DNA of 5,766 nucleotides, from contig JAFMKX010000044.1 in assembly GCA_017852615.1 (NCBI GenBank), forward strand, positions 2,693-8,458. Reading direction: 5' to 3'. Numbering within the stretch: the stretch's first letter is position 1; each line of letters opens with the position of its first letter. The translations under genes and the position numbers were made by a program. This document shows positions 5,231 through 5,766 of the stretch, one piece after another. The stretch comes from Pontimonas sp. (GTDB taxonomy: Bacteria; Actinomycetota; Actinomycetes; Actinomycetales; Microbacteriaceae). The notes under the pieces are model-generated. The model searched no databases. It was not told the origin of the DNA and saw only the letters and a program-made list of their open reading frames with translations.

Positions 5231-5766
5231 TAGGACGGGTGCTTCGCTAGCTGCCCATCAAAGTATTCAATGGTGCGAGCAAGCCCATCTTTGAGAGCCA
5301 CAGCAGGTTCCCAATTCAAGACCTCCTTGGCCTTCGAGATATCGGGCTGGCGTTGTTTGGGGTCATCCTGGGGCAAGTCGCGATGCTCGAGGGAGGACTT
5401 AGATCCGGTCATCTCGAGAACCAGGGTTGCCAATTCGGACATCGTGAATTCACCAGGATTGCCGAGGTTCACAGGCCCAGTCTCGGACGACGTGTTGTCC
5501 ATCAGAGCAATAAGGCCGGAGACCAGGTCATCGACATAACAGAAGGAGCGCGTCTGCGTGCCATCGCCATAGATGGTGATCGGCTCACCGCGCAATGCCT
5601 GAACAATGAAGTTACTGACAACACGGCCATCATCAGCGGCCATGCGGGGGCCATAGGTATTGAAGATTCGAGCCACCCGAATCTTGAGGTCGTGTTGACG
5701 GTGGTAATCAAAAAATAACGTCTCAGCAACGCGTTTTGCTTCGTCGTAGCAAGCCCTGGGACCAAT
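5230..5766 (-). CDS. uxs: UDP-glucuronate decarboxylase (UDP-xylose synthase)-type protein, C-terminal fragment
   Basis: The frame is open from the right edge to the TAA at 5232-5230, giving the last 178 residues of a protein normally about 310-320 long. The N-terminal NAD-binding glycine motif is outside the window. The fragment opens with the catalytic YxxxK of extended short-chain dehydrogenases in CYDEAKRVAET (6-16, Tyr7 and Lys11). RVARIFNTYGPRM (30-42), DDGRVVSNFIVQALRG (45-60) and IYGDGTQTRSFCYVDD (65-80) follow. This run is characteristic of UDP-glucuronate decarboxylase, an NAD-dependent cytosolic enzyme converting UDP-glucuronate to UDP-xylose for polysaccharide or glycan synthesis. 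The related dTDP-glucose 4,6-dehydratases and UDP-glucose 4-epimerases are less good fits. An internal GTG at 5676 is not the start, because coding similarity continues upstream of it. It overlaps the hydrolase start by one base, so the two genes are probably co-transcribed. Confidence 0.9.
   Translation of the reverse strand: MGPRACYDEAKRVAETLFFDYHRQHDLKIRVARIFNTYGPRMAADDGRVVSNFIVQALRGEPITIYGDGTQTRSFCYVDDLVSGLIALMDNTSSETGPVNLGNPGEFTMSELATLVLEMTGSKSSLEHRDLPQDDPKQRQPDISKAKEVLNWEPAVALKDGLARTIEYFDGQLAKHPS

Overview
The window is a stretch of actinobacterial-looking DNA in which every supported gene lies on the minus strand, so the genes read from right to left. Base composition is close to balanced, and the lipoprotein leader (Lys/Arg n-region, Ala/Gly/Leu-rich core, LTGC lipobox) resembles those of Microbacteriaceae. 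A moderate-GC member of that family, such as the freshwater/marine Aquiluna/Rhodoluna (Luna) group, fits best. This is an inference from style, not a database match.

Layout in transcription order: (1) 5766-5230, the C-terminal part of a UDP-glucuronate decarboxylase (UDP-xylose synthase)-type short-chain dehydrogenase, cut by the right edge. (2) 5230-4262, a nucleoside hydrolase overlapping the previous gene by one base (TAATG). (3) 4261-4069, a 193-bp intergenic region that probably holds the promoter of the transporter genes. (4) 4068-2965, a BMP/PnrA-family nucleoside-binding lipoprotein with a GTG start. (5) 2964-2860, a 105-bp gap with a long perfect hairpin. (6) 2859-1345, a double-domain ABC ATPase. 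(7) 1348-155, a permease. (8) 158-1, the N-terminus of a second permease, cut by the left edge. Both junctions among the last three genes are four-base ATGA overlaps.

Genes 4-8 form a nucleoside ABC importer of the B. subtilis NupNOPQ / T. pallidum PnrA type. A lipid-anchored binding protein captures nucleosides outside the membrane, two different permeases form the channel, and one polypeptide carries both nucleotide-binding domains. The nucleoside hydrolase next door would split imported nucleosides into base and ribose. The window therefore reads as a nucleoside scavenging module. The sugar-nucleotide gene upstream probably belongs to a polysaccharide or glycosylation region continuing past the right edge.

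I see no RNA genes, mobile elements, CRISPR arrays or clearly novel system. The points worth a second look are the hairpin inside the transporter operon, two mini-ORFs whose stop codons overlap the starts of the binding-protein and ATPase genes, the TAATG junction lacking a Shine-Dalgarno sequence, and a variant His-Pro-Asp motif in the hydrolase.
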